A stretch of DNA of 64,000 nt from Cryobacterium sp. PH31-L1 (GTDB taxonomy: Bacteria; Actinomycetota; Actinomycetes; Actinomycetales; Microbacteriaceae): NCBI RefSeq assembly GCF_030063145.1, contig NZ_JASISM010000001.1:558001-622000 (forward strand). Direction: 5' to 3'. The notes under the pieces are model-generated. The model was not told the origin of the DNA. It was given only the letters and a program-made list of their open reading frames with translations, and made no database searches. The position numbers and the translations under genes were made by a program. Positions 1 to 9,262 of this stretch are shown here, one piece after another. The stretch's first letter is position 1. Each line of letters opens with the position of its first letter.

Positions 1-171
1 AGCTGTTGGTACCTGTTTCTCACCTCGATGCTGTCGATTCCGCAGTATTACCTCGAGCGTCATTACGGCCGCGGCAACGCCCGCACCCTGCCACCGACGC
101 CGCTCGCCCGGGTATGGGCGGCCCTGCGTCCAACGCAACGCCCCACCACCAACAGAGCGGATGCCCCGTGA
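1..171 (+). CDS. Amino-acid ABC transporter permease, C-terminal end (partial)
   Basis: Frame 1 is open from the first base and ends at TGA 169-171. It encodes the last 56 residues of a polar amino-acid ABC permease: a final membrane segment (WYLFLTSMLSIPQYYLERHY) followed by a basic, proline-rich cytoplasmic tail. The same segment occurs in the complete permease at 54765-55727, which has WYLFITTVLNGVQFFIERHY near its end. The 5' part lies outside the window. The stop overlaps the GTG start of the ATPase gene in a GTGA junction, so the two are translationally coupled parts of one importer operon. Confidence 0.8.
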   Translation, partial: SCWYLFLTSMLSIPQYYLERHYGRGNARTLPPTPLARVWAALRPTQRPTTNRADAP

Positions 172-971
172 CCGACACAACGCGCGAACCGGACCCGACG
201 GCATCCGCTCCTAAACCGCTGCTGAGCGCCCGCAAGGTGCGCAAGAGCTTCGGCGGTGTCGAGGTGCTCAAAGGCATCTCCCTCGACGTTGCGGCCGGCC
301 AGGTGATGTGTCTGCTCGGGCCGTCCGGCTCGGGCAAGAGCACGTTTCTGCGCTGCATCAACCACCTGGAACGCATCGACGGCGGTCGCATCTCGGTCGA
401 CGGCGAACTGGTCGGCTACGCCGCCAGGCACGGACGCATCTTTGAGATGAACCGGCGCGAGGTTGCTCGGCAGCGCGGCGGGATCGGAATGGTGTTTCAG
501 CGCTTCAACCTGTTTCCGCACATGACCGCCCTCGAGAATATCACGGCGGCGCCGATCGGCGTACGAGGAGTGCCGAAACCGGCTGCCCTGTCGCGAGGCC
601 GCGCGCTTCTCGACCGGGTCGGCCTGGCCGACCTCGCGCAGTCCTACCCGGCTCAGCTCTCCGGCGGGCAGCAACAGCGCGTCGCGATCGCACGTGCACT
701 CGCGATGGATCCCAAGCTGCTCCTGTTCGACGAGCCGACCAGCGCGCTCGACCCGGAGCTGGTTGGAGACGTGCTCGACGTCATGCGGGCGCTGGCGGCA
801 GACGGCATGACGATGGTCGTGGTCACCCATGAGATCGGCTTCGCCCGGGGCGCGGCCGATGAGGTTGTTTTCATGGACGCCGGGGTAGTGGTGGAGAGCG
901 GGCCGCCGGCGAGCGTGCTGGACAATCCGCAGAACCCGCGCACGAAGGCCTTTCTCGACAGCGTCATGTGA
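168..971 (+). CDS. Amino-acid ABC transporter ATP-binding protein
   Basis: Cytoplasmic ATPase of a polar amino-acid importer (GlnQ/HisP type), 267 aa from GTG 168. I prefer this start to the longer open frame because it overlaps the permease stop as GTGA and because the conserved fold begins at about residue 18. Walker A is GPSGSGKST (51-59), the signature is LSGGQQQR (164-171), Walker B is LLLFDEP (184-190), and the switch histidine is in [10 protein letters not shown]. The insert between Walker A and the Q-loop ([15 protein letters not shown]) is typical of the family. Substrate cannot be told from sequence. The second ATPase at 53998-54768 is a paralogue of the same family. Confidence 0.93.
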   Translation: MTDTTREPDPTASAPKPLLSARKVRKSFGGVEVLKGISLDVAAGQVMCLLGPSGSGKSTFLRCINHLERIDGGRISVDGELVGYAARHGRIFEMNRREVARQRGGIGMVFQRFNLFPHMTALENITAAPIGVRGVPKPAALSRGRALLDRVGLADLAQSYPAQLSGGQQQRVAIARALAMDPKLLLFDEPTSALDPELVGDVLDVMRALAADGMTMVVVTHEIGFARGAADEVVFMDAGVVVESGPPASVLDNPQNPRTKAFLDSVM

Positions 972-1026
972 CACCGAGCGGTATTCCCGGGGCCTACTCT
1001 GGAAGCAACGCAACCCTGGAGGAACA

Positions 1027-1494
1027 ATGACCGTGTTGACCGCCGATTTGTACGACGAGCGTGGCGACGAGCTGCAATCCGTACCACTGCAGTTTCAGAC
1101 GATCGGCGGGCGAGCCCAGTTCGGCGGCCCGATTCGCACGGTCACCTGCTTCGAAGACAACGCCCTGCTCAAGTCGATCCTGTCCACGCCCGGCGACGGC
1201 GCCGTGCTCGTCATCGACGGCGGCGGCTCTCTCAACTCGGCGCTGATGGGCGATATGATCGCCGACCTCGCCGTCGCGAACGGCTGGTCCGGCGCCATCA
1301 TCAACGGTGCCGTGCGTGACCGGGTCGCCATCGGCGCCCTCGACCTCGGCGTGAAAGCTCTCGGCAGCAATCCGCGCAAGAGTTCCAAGACCGGTTCCGG
1401 CACAGCGGATGCCGTGGTCGAGTTCGCCGGCGTGACCTTCACGCCCGGGCGCACCGTCTATTGCGACGAAGACGGCATTCTCGTCGAACGCTAA
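1027..1494 (+). CDS. rraA: RraA family protein
   Basis: 155 aa, the full length for the RraA family. Members are either trimeric inhibitors of RNase E or metal-dependent 4-hydroxy-4-methyl-2-oxoglutarate/oxaloacetate aldolases. Family signatures are visible: the N-terminal [45 protein letters not shown] and a C-terminal [17 protein letters not shown] 1027 follows a good ribosome site (GGAGGA, about 1018-1023). It lies 55 bp after the ABC ATPase gene and could be read from the same transcript, but no functional link is evident. Which activity applies cannot be decided here; in actinobacteria an aldolase role is at least as likely as RNase regulation. Confidence 0.85.
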   Translation: MTVLTADLYDERGDELQSVPLQFQTIGGRAQFGGPIRTVTCFEDNALLKSILSTPGDGAVLVIDGGGSLNSALMGDMIADLAVANGWSGAIINGAVRDRVAIGALDLGVKALGSNPRKSSKTGSGTADAVVEFAGVTFTPGRTVYCDEDGILVER

Positions 1495-1514
1495 CCCTTG
1501 CTCGAGTGTGGCTG

Positions 1515-1628
1515 TTACTGCTGAACGTCGTCGATGCGCACGACGACAAAGTTGGCGTCGAGCTCTACGTCGCGGTCGCTTCCGTTGTCGAGGGTGACCT
1601 CAACCTCGTAAACGTGGTCCGGGGGCTG
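1515..1628 (-). pseudogene. PepSY-like domain remnant (C-terminal end only)
   Basis: On the minus strand, 37 codons between an in-frame TAG (1629-1631) and TAA (1515-1517) encode a peptide containing VYEVEVTLDNGSDRDVELD followed by ANFVVVRIDD. This pattern of two alternating beta strands ending in a D-x-NF-V motif is the end of a PepSY domain. No start codon or N-terminal half is present, and the next gene on the same strand stops 26 bp before the TAG. I read it as the tail of a deleted PepSY protein. A composition accident cannot be excluded. Confidence 0.45.
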
Positions 1629-1656
1629 CTACCGCGGCGCTCGCGCGACCGATCGG

Positions 1657-2535
1657 TCAGAGGTGATTCAACGCATCCGTTGCGGCGAACTGTTCGAGCA
1701 CCGCCCGCACCTGGATCGACGCCTCGGTGCGCCCCGATCGTACGTCGGGAATGCGCAGAGCCGGCAGCTCGCTCGGCGTCGGAAAATTCGTGTAGGCGTC
1801 GCGCATGAATTGGTCGAGGCGCTCGCCCACCTTTGGATCCTCCGTCCATAACCGCGGCAGCCGAGCCGGCTCGGTGAGTGGATCGAACCCGAGCAGGGCG
1901 ACCCGGTTTGCGGATCCCGCTGCTAGGTCGGAGTCGTCCGTGGGTAGTGGGCGAGCCATTCGTGCTCCGGCGAAGACCACTCCGGCACCGAGCAGTAGCC
2001 AGGCGACGGGCAGGATAGCCTGCATGCTGATTTCGCCGCCGGTGAGCAGAACGAAGAAGTAGGCGAAGACCCAGACCACGGGCGACAGCAGCATGAGGGC
2101 GATGCCGCCTCGACGAATGGATCGTGACCGCTTCGACCGGAGCGTGGTTGTGCCGGCCTGGCTGGCGGCGAAGGCCTCCTGCTCTGCCGGCGAGATAACT
2201 TGGCTGGCATCAAATCGCCAGGCGGCCAAGATGGCTTCGTGGCGAGCTGCGATCGCCTGGCTCAACAGGGACGCCCTCGGGGCCCAATCGCAGTATCGCT
2301 GACCGTCTGGTGATTGCACCCACAACCGATAGTTGATGTGGCGTTGCTCACTGACACCTTGCCAGGTGGCATAGGACGTTGCCGAAGCAGCTGCGGTCGC
2401 CCGAGCGGTCGTTGTGAACGACGTTTGGAGCCCCTCCGGCTGTTCCGGGGAGGTGCTGGCATTGAATGCGGCGACGGCGGCCGTCGCCGCGGACTGGGTA
2501 TTTGTGACCGCGCGCGACAGATCATTGTCGATCAT
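1657..2535 (-). CDS. Hypothetical protein with two membrane segments
   Basis: 292 aa from ATG 2535, chosen because GGGGGAAG lies just upstream; an upstream in-frame extension lacks such a site. Residues 1-60 are Ala/Thr/Ser-rich. The middle holds a soluble stretch (HINYRLWVQSPDGQRYCDWA, then a helix ending in a basic KRSRSIRRGG). Two adjacent hydrophobic segments follow (GIALMLLSPVVWVFAYFFVL and ILPVAWLLLGAGVVFAG), then a C-terminal soluble domain of about 100 residues. I recognise no family. It is divergent from the NERD gene at 2801, with 265 bp between them. The reading frame and ribosome site make it a real gene. Confidence 0.7.
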   Translation of the reverse strand: MIDNDLSRAVTNTQSAATAAVAAFNASTSPEQPEGLQTSFTTTARATAAASATSYATWQGVSEQRHINYRLWVQSPDGQRYCDWAPRASLLSQAIAARHEAILAAWRFDASQVISPAEQEAFAASQAGTTTLRSKRSRSIRRGGIALMLLSPVVWVFAYFFVLLTGGEISMQAILPVAWLLLGAGVVFAGARMARPLPTDDSDLAAGSANRVALLGFDPLTEPARLPRLWTEDPKVGERLDQFMRDAYTNFPTPSELPALRIPDVRSGRTEASIQVRAVLEQFAATDALNHL

Positions 2536-2800
2536 GAACTTCCCCCGGACATTTCTACGACGAACGGCAATATGCCGGGCTGGTCGTGCCGTGGGGTTGC
2601 TGTCGAACAACCGGGCAATGTCATCGTGGCACAACTCATTCGGTAAAAGTCCAGTCGAGCCGGTGCCGCCCCCGTACTGGGGTGGACAAAGCCCGGCCAG
2701 TGCGATAAATCAGGCATTTGACCCGCGCGCAAGCTCCCGATCGGGGGCTGCTGGAGCCGGCCGTTCGACGGCTAAGTTCAAACCCCCGAAGAGGAGAACC

Positions 2801-3601
2801 GTGACCATCGACGCTCCCATAATGCGACAGCGTTGCCCTGCGCAGTCGATCATAGAAGTGCTCCTGCTGGAGCAACGCCTGGTTGCGCCCCGCAGCCCGG
2901 TGCAACGCCTGGTCGGTCGGTCGCCGCTCGGCGCGGACAGCGCGCGCTGCTTTGACGCCGCGCGCGCTGAAATCGCCGTGGGGCTGGCTCTGGCCGAGCT
3001 GCCGCGGGAATGGATCGTCTTCCACTCCCTGCCGGTGGGCGAACGCGGCACCGACGTCGATCACCTCGTGATCGGACCGGGCGGGGTATTTGCCCTGCAC
3101 TCCGACCGTCAGGCGCGCAAGTCGGTACTGGTCGCCGGGCGCAGCGTGCTGGTCGGTGCCCGCAAGATTCCCTATATCAGGGAGGCCGAATTCGAAGCGG
3201 TCAGCCTCACCACTCTGCTGTCGGAGCGGATGCCGCACGCCGCGTCGGTGCACGGAGTGGTCGTCCTCGTCGATACCAAGAGCGTGACGGTGAAGGCCCA
3301 GCCGTCCCGGGTGAAAGTGATCGAGGCCGTAGATCTGTGTGCCTGGCTGCAGGGGCTCCCTCCGGTGCTTGCCCCTCTCGACCGGTTGGAAATTGCCGGG
3401 TTCGTAGAGAATCCCGCGCTCTGGCAGGCCCTCGTGGCTCTGGAACCGGCTGAGATTCTGCTGCGCTTCGACGAGCTCGAGTCAGAAGTGGCGCGGGCGC
3501 GTCGTACTCGGCTGTTGTGGTGGCCGCTCGGAATGCTTCTCACGACACTCGGTGCCCTGGAAATGCTGCTGACGCTGCCGCAGCTCGTCAGCGCGCTCTA
3601 A
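2801..3601 (+). CDS. NERD-domain protein, paralogue 1 (active site altered)
   Basis: 266 aa from GTG 2801, placed by GAGGAG at 2791-2796. NERD (nuclease-related) domains have a PD-(D/E)xK-like fold. This copy keeps the core VDHLVIGPGGVFALH (residues 86-100), including Asp87, but where paralogues 3 and 4 have N-[ST]-K it reads HSDRQ, so the expected lysine is absent. Residues 1-25 carry the family start QSIIEVLLLEQ. A C-terminal hydrophobic segment (LLWWPLGMLLTTLGALEMLL) suggests membrane anchoring. It is the first of four paralogues in the window (also 7845, 9527, 37803). Role unknown; probably non-catalytic, which is inference. Confidence 0.8.
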   Translation: MTIDAPIMRQRCPAQSIIEVLLLEQRLVAPRSPVQRLVGRSPLGADSARCFDAARAEIAVGLALAELPREWIVFHSLPVGERGTDVDHLVIGPGGVFALHSDRQARKSVLVAGRSVLVGARKIPYIREAEFEAVSLTTLLSERMPHAASVHGVVVLVDTKSVTVKAQPSRVKVIEAVDLCAWLQGLPPVLAPLDRLEIAGFVENPALWQALVALEPAEILLRFDELESEVARARRTRLLWWPLGMLLTTLGALEMLLTLPQLVSAL

Positions 3602-3622
3602 CCCGCTCGGCGCTACACGGCA

Positions 3623-3666
3623 GAAGCCGCTCGGCGCGCGCGAATCGCACGTCACCAAGCGGCTTC
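3623..3666. terminator. Inverted repeat between convergent genes, probable bidirectional terminator
   Basis: A perfect 9-bp inverted repeat, GAAGCCGCT (3623-3631) and AGCGGCTTC (3658-3666), fills the short gap between the NERD gene ending at 3601 and the convergent gene ending at 3679. No T-run follows, as is usual in high-GC actinobacteria. The 26-nt loop is longer than ideal, so confidence is moderate. Confidence 0.5.
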
Positions 3667-3678
3667 CGCTCGCGCCGG

Positions 3679-4362
3679 TTAGGAGGTGGGGTCGTCGGGA
3701 GTGTCCGTCGGCGCGACGGGGGCGTCGGTCGGCGCGGTCGGGGCATCCGTCGGCGGCGTCGGGGCGACGGGCGCGGTGCCGTCATCCGTTCCCCGCGGGC
3801 CACCCTGGCCCGGACCGTTGTGGGGACCGTTGTCGCCACCGGGGCGACCTGCCCCGGGCTCCGTGGCCCCGTCGCCATCAGCTTCGGCGCCGGGACCGTT
3901 GGAGATGCTGGAGTTATTCGAGGCCAATTCGGCGTTCGAACCCACGCCGGTGCCAAGACCGAAACCGATCCCGGCGCCTACGAGGAGCAGCGCCGCCGCG
4001 GCAACGCTTCCGATGAGAACGGGCTTGCGGTACCAGGAGCCTCCCGTCTTCTTCTTCGGTGCGGCTGGGTCGTACGGCGCGTTCGGCGTGGCGTAGCCGT
4101 TCGCGGCGGCCGCGAACGGAACGGTCGCGTTCGCATCGCTGGCCAGCGGCTGCTCGGCGTTCGGCACATCGTAAAGCGGAACCGTCGCGTTCGAATCAAA
4201 TGGCAGGGTGGCCTGCGCGTCAAAGGGCAGGCTCGACTGCGAGTCGAAGACTTCGGTCGCGGCCGTTTCTTCTTCTTTTTTTGCCGCTGCGGCCTCAGAG
4301 GCGCTGGACGCAGTGGTCTCGTCGGTCGGGTCCGTGGGCTGGGAATCGTTGGTGCGGGTCAT
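3679..4362 (-). CDS. Repeat-rich single-pass membrane protein
   Basis: 227 aa from ATG 4362, preceded by GTAGGAGAC. The N-terminal 110 residues are cytoplasmic in style, acidic and Ala/Thr-rich, and carry loose repeats of the form LPFD-x-x-AT-x-PF. A basic patch (KKKTGGSWYRK) precedes one membrane helix (PVLIGSVAAAALLLVGAGIG). The remainder is an extracytoplasmic low-complexity tail rich in Gly/Asn and then in APTDAP-type repeats. No enzyme domain is visible. The gene is divergent from the two-component system starting at 4519, 156 bp away, so the two may share regulation; the sensor could monitor the envelope this protein spans. Function unknown. Confidence 0.75.
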   Translation of the reverse strand: MTRTNDSQPTDPTDETTASSASEAAAAKKEEETAATEVFDSQSSLPFDAQATLPFDSNATVPLYDVPNAEQPLASDANATVPFAAAANGYATPNAPYDPAAPKKKTGGSWYRKPVLIGSVAAAALLLVGAGIGFGLGTGVGSNAELASNNSSISNGPGAEADGDGATEPGAGRPGGDNGPHNGPGQGGPRGTDDGTAPVAPTPPTDAPTAPTDAPVAPTDTPDDPTS

Positions 4363-4463
4363 AATGTCTCCTACGCGTGAGCTAGTGGGTGCCCACTTGG
4401 GGCTTCTCTTTTTTCAGCCTTGGGTGCGAATCTGAAGACGAACTGAATCCTGCCGGAGGCCGC

Positions 4464-4497
4464 TAAACGGTCAGCGGGCGTATAGTAAACGCTCAGC
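4464..4497 (+). promoter_or_regulatory. Direct repeats upstream of the response-regulator gene
   Basis: TAAACGGTCAGC (4464-4475) and TAAACGCTCAGC (4486-4497) are 11/12 identical and start exactly 22 bp apart, two helical turns. A -10-like TATAGT (4481-4486) abuts the second copy, and a third partial TAAAC occurs at 4513. OmpR-family regulators bind tandem direct repeats, so this is a good candidate autoregulatory site for the regulator encoded 22 bp downstream. It lies between divergent genes and could also control the gene ending at 3679. Confidence 0.5.
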
Positions 4498-4518
4498 TTC
4501 GCCCCGCACTGTTAAACC

Positions 4519-5193
4519 GTGCCCACCGAACCTGCCCGCGTTCTCGTCGTCGAAGACGAGGAGTCGCTGCGCAGCGCGATCGGCCAGGCACTCGTTCAGG
4601 CCGGTTTCGTCGTCGACACCGCACCCGACGGCGAGAACTTCGCCGAGCGCATCGCCAGATTCAGGCCCGATGCCGCGGTCCTCGACATTATGCTGCCCGG
4701 CGAAAACGGTCTGCATCTGGCCCAGCGGCTGCGGGCCGCCGGCAACACTCCCGTGCTCTTCGTCACCGCGCGGGACGCTGTCGACGATCGGCTCGCCGCG
4801 TTCCAGGCCGGTGCCGACGACTACATCATGAAGCCCTTCGTACTGGCCGAGCTTGTGGCACGGGTCACCGCCGTGCTCCGCCGCACCGGACGCCTGGTCT
4901 CGCCCACCATGCAGATCGGCGACCTCGTCATCGATGAAGAGGCCGCGACCGCCACCCGGGCGGGGGTTCTGGTCGACCTGACCGCCACGGAGCGCCGCCT
5001 GCTCACCTATCTCGCCCACAACCGCGGACGCACCCTCTCCAAAACCCAGATCCTCACTCAGGTGTGGGGTTACGACGACTACGATCCCAACCTGGTCGAG
5101 GCCTACGTGAGCACGCTGCGTCGAAAACTCGACGCCAACGGTGCGCGACTCATCCACACCGTGCGGGGGATCGGGTACCGCCTCACCGCCTGA
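4519..5193 (+). CDS. OmpR-family two-component response regulator
   Basis: 224 aa. The receiver domain (1-120) has the acidic pair in VVEDEE, phospho-acceptor Asp56 in AAVLDIMLPG, Thr83 and Lys105 (YIMKPF). The C-terminal winged helix reads LTATERRLLTYLAHN through the recognition helix to VRGIGYRLTA. The GTG start at 4519 has no clear Shine-Dalgarno sequence; with TATAGT only about 33 bp upstream the leader is short. The histidine kinase gene follows 76 bp later in the same direction, with a hairpin between them. Signal and target genes are not evident apart from possible autoregulation through the direct repeats upstream. Confidence 0.93.
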   Translation: MPTEPARVLVVEDEESLRSAIGQALVQAGFVVDTAPDGENFAERIARFRPDAAVLDIMLPGENGLHLAQRLRAAGNTPVLFVTARDAVDDRLAAFQAGADDYIMKPFVLAELVARVTAVLRRTGRLVSPTMQIGDLVIDEEAATATRAGVLVDLTATERRLLTYLAHNRGRTLSKTQILTQVWGYDDYDPNLVEAYVSTLRRKLDANGARLIHTVRGIGYRLTA

Positions 5194-5209
5194 CCGGCAC
5201 CGATACCAG

Positions 5210-5244
5210 CGGATGCCGCCCGCCCGCCGCGCACGCGGCATCCG
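5210..5244 (+). other. Intercistronic hairpin between response regulator and kinase
   Basis: CGGATGCCGC (5210-5219) and GCGGCATCCG (5235-5244) form a perfect 10-bp GC-rich stem with a 15-nt loop, between the regulator stop (5193) and the kinase start (5270). It may act as an attenuator or RNA stabiliser giving more regulator than kinase. Both arms contain the CGGATGC word that is over-represented across the window. Confidence 0.5.
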
Positions 5245-5269
5245 TTTCCCTTCTACGAAAGTACGCCCC

Positions 5270-6715
5270 ATGCGCACCACCTCACTGCGACTGCGAGTCG
5301 TCGCCGCCGTTCTGGCGATGCTCACGATTGTGCTGGTGGCGGTCGGTATTCTGATCAACCTCGTTCTCGGCGGGCAGCTGCGCGCCGACCTGCAGCAGCG
5401 GCTGATCGACCGGGCCGGCTACGCACAGATTCTGGCGGAGCAGGGCCTTCCGGCGCAGAGCCTGGCGAACCGGCTCACCGGCGACGACGTCACCGTGACC
5501 TACTCGGTCGGCGGCGACACGGTTTATGGCAGGGCCGACCCCAATCCCGGCGCAGACCGCGGGCCTGGCGCGCCGCCACACGCCGAATCGGTGCCGGGCG
5601 CTGTCGTCACGCAGAGCGGCGACCGCCTATCGGTCACCCAGACCGTCGCGGGCGGAACCCTCACCCTCAGCTCGAGTGAGGCCGGCATCGATTCGACTCT
5701 GGCCCAGCTGCGCACTATCGAGGTCGTGGCCGGTCTGCTCACCATCGTGGTGACCGGGCTGCTGCTAACCGGTGTGGTCGGAGTCGCCCTGCGTCCACTC
5801 ACCCGCATGACCGCGCTCGCGCTGGCCATCACCCAGGGTGGCCGCGGCGGGAGGCTGCGCCCGAGCAACCCGCGCACCGAAATCGGGCGCACCGCCGGGG
5901 CCATCGACGACATGCTGCAGGCACTCGAAACTGCCGAGAATACGTCGCGTGAGGCCGCGGCCGATGCACAGGCCGCCGAGGCAACGGCCCGCGAGGCCGC
6001 GCAGGTTGCGGCCGCCGCCGAGGAGCGGATGCGCCAGCTTCTCGCCGACGTCTCGCACGAACTGCGCACCCCCGTCGCCGGTCTGCAGGCCAGCGCGGAG
6101 ACCCTGCTGCGAGACAACCCGCCTCGCGCTGAACGGGAAAGCCTCACGGTCGGCATGATCCAGCAGACCCAACGAGCTGCCCGACTGGTCGACGACCTGC
6201 TGCTCATGACCCGGCTCGACCAGGGCGACCAGGGAACGGCATTCGAACCGGTCGACCTGTCCGCACTCATGCGCGGCGTCCTGGCCGAGCAGCGGATGCT
6301 GGGGGCCAGCCGCGAGTTCACGCTAACCATCGAGCCCGACGTCTGGGTGAGCGGTGACGCGCAGCGATTGGCCCAGATTGCGACCAATCTGCTCGGGAAC
6401 GCGCGGAACGCGACCGAGCTGGGCGGCAGCATCCGCACCGATCTGGCCGTTGTGGACGGCGCGGCGCAGCTGACGGTGAGTGACTCTGGAGCCGGTGTGC
6501 CCGAGGCCGACCGCGAGCGCATCTTCGAACGTTTCGTGCGCCTCGACCCCTCGCGGGCGAGCAACCGCGGCGGTTCCGGCCTCGGCCTGTCGATCGCCCG
6601 AGCTCTCGCCAGGGCGCACGGCGGAACCCTGGCGTGCCTGGGACCGATCGCCCGCCCTGGCGCGCTGCCCGGTGCGCGCTTTGCGCTGACGCTGCCCCTG
6701 GCGTCCGCTGAATAA
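5270..6715 (+). CDS. Sensor histidine kinase (HAMP, HisKA, HATPase)
   Basis: 481 aa from ATG 5270; the longer upstream frame overlaps the regulator gene and lacks a membrane start. Domains in order: membrane helix 1 (about 8-34), extracytoplasmic sensor of about 115 residues, membrane helix 2 (about 150-176), HAMP, an Ala/Glu-rich coiled coil (about 220-255), HisKA with phospho-acceptor His263 (LLADVSHELRTPVAG), then the HATPase with N box QIATNLLGNARNAT, G1 VSDSGAGVPEADRERIFERF and G2 GGSGLGLSIARAL. It pairs with the regulator at 4519. The sensor domain has no recognised fold, so the signal is unknown. Confidence 0.92.
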   Translation: MRTTSLRLRVVAAVLAMLTIVLVAVGILINLVLGGQLRADLQQRLIDRAGYAQILAEQGLPAQSLANRLTGDDVTVTYSVGGDTVYGRADPNPGADRGPGAPPHAESVPGAVVTQSGDRLSVTQTVAGGTLTLSSSEAGIDSTLAQLRTIEVVAGLLTIVVTGLLLTGVVGVALRPLTRMTALALAITQGGRGGRLRPSNPRTEIGRTAGAIDDMLQALETAENTSREAAADAQAAEATAREAAQVAAAAEERMRQLLADVSHELRTPVAGLQASAETLLRDNPPRAERESLTVGMIQQTQRAARLVDDLLLMTRLDQGDQGTAFEPVDLSALMRGVLAEQRMLGASREFTLTIEPDVWVSGDAQRLAQIATNLLGNARNATELGGSIRTDLAVVDGAAQLTVSDSGAGVPEADRERIFERFVRLDPSRASNRGGSGLGLSIARALARAHGGTLACLGPIARPGALPGARFALTLPLASAE

Positions 6716-6730
6716 ACTCTGCGCGCCGAT

Positions 6731-7684
<954 letters not shown>

Positions 7685-7844
7685 GGGGCTCCTTATGGCC
7701 GCGCGGCACGACCATTCGAATATACGTGGTCCGACCCGGGCGTCTCGAAACTCGCCGGCATTCGCTTGGTGAAAAGTCACCCATTCTGGGGGTCTTGCGG
7801 CGGGGGCGGCACTGGCAAGATATAGAACCCGGCGAGGAGCACTG

Positions 7845-8564
7845 ATGACTCACATACTCTCCACGCGGCGGCGTCTGTCGACGCCCCCGGTACTACCCGA
7901 ATCGACCCGCACCGGAGCGCCCCGATTATCACCCGGCTCAGCCTGGCTGCTCGGCCGTACGCCTCGCCCCGCCGCGACGCCGACCGACCTGGCACTGGCT
8001 CGCGCGGGGAGTGAATCCGCCGTCGACACGCTGCTCGCGACGCTGCCCGAACACTGGGCCGCCTTCACGTTGCCGACACTCGGCGGTGATGGCCCGAGGT
8101 CGATGCGCCTGCTGGTCGGCCCCGGCGGGGTTCTCGCCCTGCACGCGCAGCTCTGCGACGGCCAGATCGCCTGGGTGCATCGCCAGAGCGTGCTCGTCGT
8201 CGGGCAGCGGTCGCCGGATCTCGCGGTCGCCGCCGCCGGCGCGAATCGGCTCACCACACTGATTCGCGGGCGGCTGCCGCTACGCACCGCGGTGCAGCCG
8301 GCGCTCGTGCTGCTGGGCGCTCGCGCGCTGTGGGTCACCGGCCGCTCGAGCCGGCTGTCGGGCAGAACGCCCGTGCCGGTGCTCGGGGCGGCGACGCTCG
8401 GCGACTGGCTGGCCGCGCGCCCGCAGGTATTGCGCCCGATCGAACGCATGGAACTGGCCGCAGTGATCGACAACCCGCTCACCTGGGGTAGTCGCCCGAC
8501 AATCCTGCCCCGGCCCGGTAACGTGGGGGACCAGCCACCCGGCGACCGAGGTGGTAGGCAATGA
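7845..8564 (+). CDS. NERD-like protein, paralogue 2 (degenerate, no membrane tail)
   Basis: 239 aa from ATG 7845, with GAGGAG about 6 bp upstream. It aligns with the other three NERD proteins through LLVGPGGVLALHAQ (residues 89-102) and the C-terminal pattern GDWLAARPQVLRPIERMELA-x-x-IDNP-x-TW. The DH pair before this core is replaced (RSMRLLV), and the expected lysine after it is missing, so both recognisable active-site positions are lost. It also lacks the C-terminal membrane helix of the others and ends in a short Gly/Pro/Arg tail. Probably a non-catalytic paralogue. It is followed 21 bp later by the heme-degrading-type gene. Confidence 0.7.
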   Translation: MTHILSTRRRLSTPPVLPESTRTGAPRLSPGSAWLLGRTPRPAATPTDLALARAGSESAVDTLLATLPEHWAAFTLPTLGGDGPRSMRLLVGPGGVLALHAQLCDGQIAWVHRQSVLVVGQRSPDLAVAAAGANRLTTLIRGRLPLRTAVQPALVLLGARALWVTGRSSRLSGRTPVPVLGAATLGDWLAARPQVLRPIERMELAAVIDNPLTWGSRPTILPRPGNVGDQPPGDRGGRQ

Positions 8565-8585
8565 CCCCCCCGGATAGGACCCTCG

Positions 8586-9056
8586 ATGCACACCGACGAC
8601 CTCGCCCAGCTGCAGATTCTGCTCGACCAGGAACGCGCCCTGCAGTTCGACGCGTTCAGTCACGACGATGCGTGGGCGCTCGGTACCCGCCTCCGCACGA
8701 TCGCCGCAGCTAGGGCGTTGCCGGTAGCGATCTCGATCGTGCTGGGTGACCAGCGGGTGTTCCATGCCGGCCTGGCGGGAGCATCCGCTGATAATGACGG
8801 TTGGCTGGAGCGCAAGTTCGCCGTCGTGCGGCGTTACGGGCACTCATCGCTCGCCGTCGGCGTGGAATTTCGCAGCCGCGGCGTCGACTTCGACGTTGAT
8901 GCGCGACTCGACCCCACACGCTTCGCGGCGCACGGGGGAGCGTTTCCGCTGATCGTGCGCGGGTCGATGGTGGGCGTGGTCGGCGTCTCCGGGCTGCCGC
9001 AGCTCGACGATCATGCCCTCGTCGTCGAGGCGCTGCTGGCGCAGTTGGCCGCTTAA
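8586..9056 (+). CDS. UPF0303 / heme-degrading domain protein
   Basis: 156 aa, the usual length for the UPF0303 group (DUF336/HbpS-like fold), some members of which bind or degrade heme while others act as small cytosolic chaperones. Visible family features are the N-terminal LQILLDQERALQFDAF, a central ALPVAISIVLGDQRVFHAGL, WLERKFAVVRRYGHSSL, and the C-terminal GGAFPLIVRGSMVGVVGVSG ending in DHALVVEAL. ATG 8586 has a weak AGGA site. It sits 21 bp after the degenerate NERD gene and may share its transcript. Its last codons overlap the convergent small membrane gene by 4 bp. Confidence 0.8.
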   Translation: MHTDDLAQLQILLDQERALQFDAFSHDDAWALGTRLRTIAAARALPVAISIVLGDQRVFHAGLAGASADNDGWLERKFAVVRRYGHSSLAVGVEFRSRGVDFDVDARLDPTRFAAHGGAFPLIVRGSMVGVVGVSGLPQLDDHALVVEALLAQLAA

Positions 9057-9262
9057 CGCTTGGCTGGCCGGTGACCCTTGGCTGAGAGCAGTCGGGCGCC
9101 CACCGAGAACGCACCGCCGATCACGAGCGACACCACGGCCGCCGGCAGAATGACGTCGACGAACTGATTGCCCGAGAGCAGGTTGGCCAGCAGCAGCAGA
9201 ACGGCCAGGCCGCTGAAAGCGAGCCCTGAGATCGCACAAACGTTGAACGTCAGGTGTTTCAC
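9053..9262 (-). CDS. Small two-helix membrane protein
   Basis: 69 aa from GTG 9262. Two hydrophobic helices are separated by a short loop (ISGLAFSGLAVLLLLANLLS and VILPAAVVSLVIGGAFSVGA), with a basic C-terminal tail (KGHRPAKR). No family recognised. It overlaps the 3' end of the UPF0303 gene tail to tail by 4 bp. GGA about 10 bp upstream is the only ribosome-site candidate. Coding potential is supported by the clean alternation of charge and hydrophobicity. Confidence 0.55.
   Translation of the reverse strand: MKHLTFNVCAISGLAFSGLAVLLLLANLLSGNQFVDVILPAAVVSLVIGGAFSVGARLLSAKGHRPAKR

Noticed and set aside
3679-3760. Tandem GTCGGCG-type repeats near 3700 as a DNA element
   Set aside because: They encode the APTDAP-type repeats in the C-terminal tail of the membrane protein and are explained by coding low complexity.
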